From: Kosmotogaceae bacterium
Lineage (GTDB): Bacteria; Thermotogota; Thermotogae; Petrotogales; Kosmotogaceae
Direction of reading: 5' to 3'
DNA length: 6,134 nt
NCBI GenBank assembly: GCA_003444085.1
Contig: DLVL01000029.1
Span: forward strand, 4,252-10,385
The notes beneath the pieces are model-generated. The model had not been told where the DNA came from and ran no database searches. It saw nothing but the letters and a program-made list of their open reading frames with translations. The position numbers and the translations under genes are program-made. Shown piece by piece: positions 5,734 to 6,134 of the stretch. The stretch's first letter is position 1. Each line of letters starts with the position of its first letter.

Positions 5734-6134
5734 ATGTTGAACTTTGAGATGCTGCGTCCCAAAACACTTGAAGAAGCATTGAGGATGCTCAAAAATAACA
5801 AGGACAGAGCAGTTCCCAAGAGTGGAGGAACGGACCTTCTCGTCTGGATGAAAAAAAGAACGATTCATCCGGAAGTGCTCATAGACCTCTCGCGAATCGA
5901 GAAACTCCATCAGCTTAGCATAACAGGAGATGGAAGCCTATCCATAGGAACAAATGTTACGCTTAACGAGATCGATACGTTTCTTCGTGGGCAAGAGATA
6001 CTTCCAGCTCTGGCAGATGCGTGCGAAAGCCATTCGGATTACACACTCAGAAACAAGGCTACTCTGGTGGGAAACGTCTGCGCTTCAGTACCTTCTGGTG
6101 ATATGATTCCAGCTCTGTGTTGTCATGATGCTAT
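5734..6134 (+). CDS. FAD-binding subunit of a molybdenum hydroxylase (XdhB/CoxM-like), 3' partial
   Basis: The first 133 residues of a protein usually about 280-300 long are visible; the window ends inside the gene. The start MLNFEMLRPKTLEEALRML matches the usual family opening. It is followed by the first FAD-binding motif PKSGGTDLLV (28-37), the VLIDLSRI strand and SIGTNVTLNEI (70-80), and the second FAD motif LRNKATLVGNVCASVPSGD (105-123). Such subunits pass electrons from a molybdopterin subunit through Fe-S clusters to FAD, in xanthine, nicotinate or CO dehydrogenases. The Fe-S and molybdopterin subunits should lie downstream. ATG 5734 is chosen by family fit. An in-frame GTG at 5725 is possible, and neither has a strong ribosome binding site. 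The second motif ends SGD instead of the commoner PAAD or PAGD. The substrate is not decidable from this fragment. Confidence 0.9.
   Translation, partial: MLNFEMLRPKTLEEALRMLKNNKDRAVPKSGGTDLLVWMKKRTIHPEVLIDLSRIEKLHQLSITGDGSLSIGTNVTLNEIDTFLRGQEILPALADACESHSDYTLRNKATLVGNVCASVPSGDMIPALCCHDA

Noticed and set aside
1..6134. CRISPR, mobile elements, tRNA or other RNA genes
   Set aside because: No regularly spaced repeats, transposase-like frames, terminal inverted repeats or tRNA-like folds were noticed. Almost the whole window is accounted for by conserved metabolic genes.

Overview
The window is a tightly packed run of seven genes, all on the + strand. It reads as one catabolic operon from a bacterium of moderate G+C. 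Arginine codons mix AGA/AGG with CGN, Shine-Dalgarno sequences are strong, and start/stop overlaps are frequent. These traits fit an anaerobic or fermentative bacterium (Thermotogota, Synergistota or Bacillota-like). That lineage guess is inference and weak, because no rRNA or marker gene is present. Both ends of the window cut a gene.

Layout: (1) 1-1179, a type III (CaiB/BaiF, formyl-CoA-transferase-like) CoA-transferase missing only its extreme N-terminus. (2) 1176-1919, a DUF2877 protein, the AllH/YlbF family. (3) 1891-3429, an FdrA protein (AllF family). (4) 3429-3602, a 57-residue gene that is easily missed because a longer reading frame runs across it; it resembles the small 'FdrA-domain' proteins found beside fdrA. 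(5) 3599-4852, a DUF1116 protein, the AllG/YlbE family, with a GTG start. (6) 4913-5704, a metal-dependent cyclase-family hydrolase with its metal-ligand motifs intact. (7) 5734 to the window end, the N-terminal part of the FAD-binding subunit of a molybdenum hydroxylase (xanthine dehydrogenase/CoxM type).

How they work together: in E. coli, FdrA, YlbE and YlbF (AllF, AllG, AllH) together form the oxamate transcarbamylase that ends anaerobic allantoin breakdown. Genes 2, 3 and 5 are relatives of those three, here in the order H-F-small-G. Genes 1 to 5 overlap successively (ATGA, about 29 bp, TAATG, GTGA), which suggests translational coupling and co-assembly. The downstream cyclase-family hydrolase and molybdenum hydroxylase would suit hydroxylation and hydrolytic ring opening of a nitrogen heterocycle or cyclic amide. 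The FdrA/AllG/AllH module could then process a carbamoyl- or acyl-type end product, with the CoA-transferase handling an organic acid. The specific substrate cannot be read from the sequence. No carbamate kinase, transporter, regulator, RNA gene, mobile element or CRISPR array is seen. The longest non-coding stretch is 60 bp (4853-4912).
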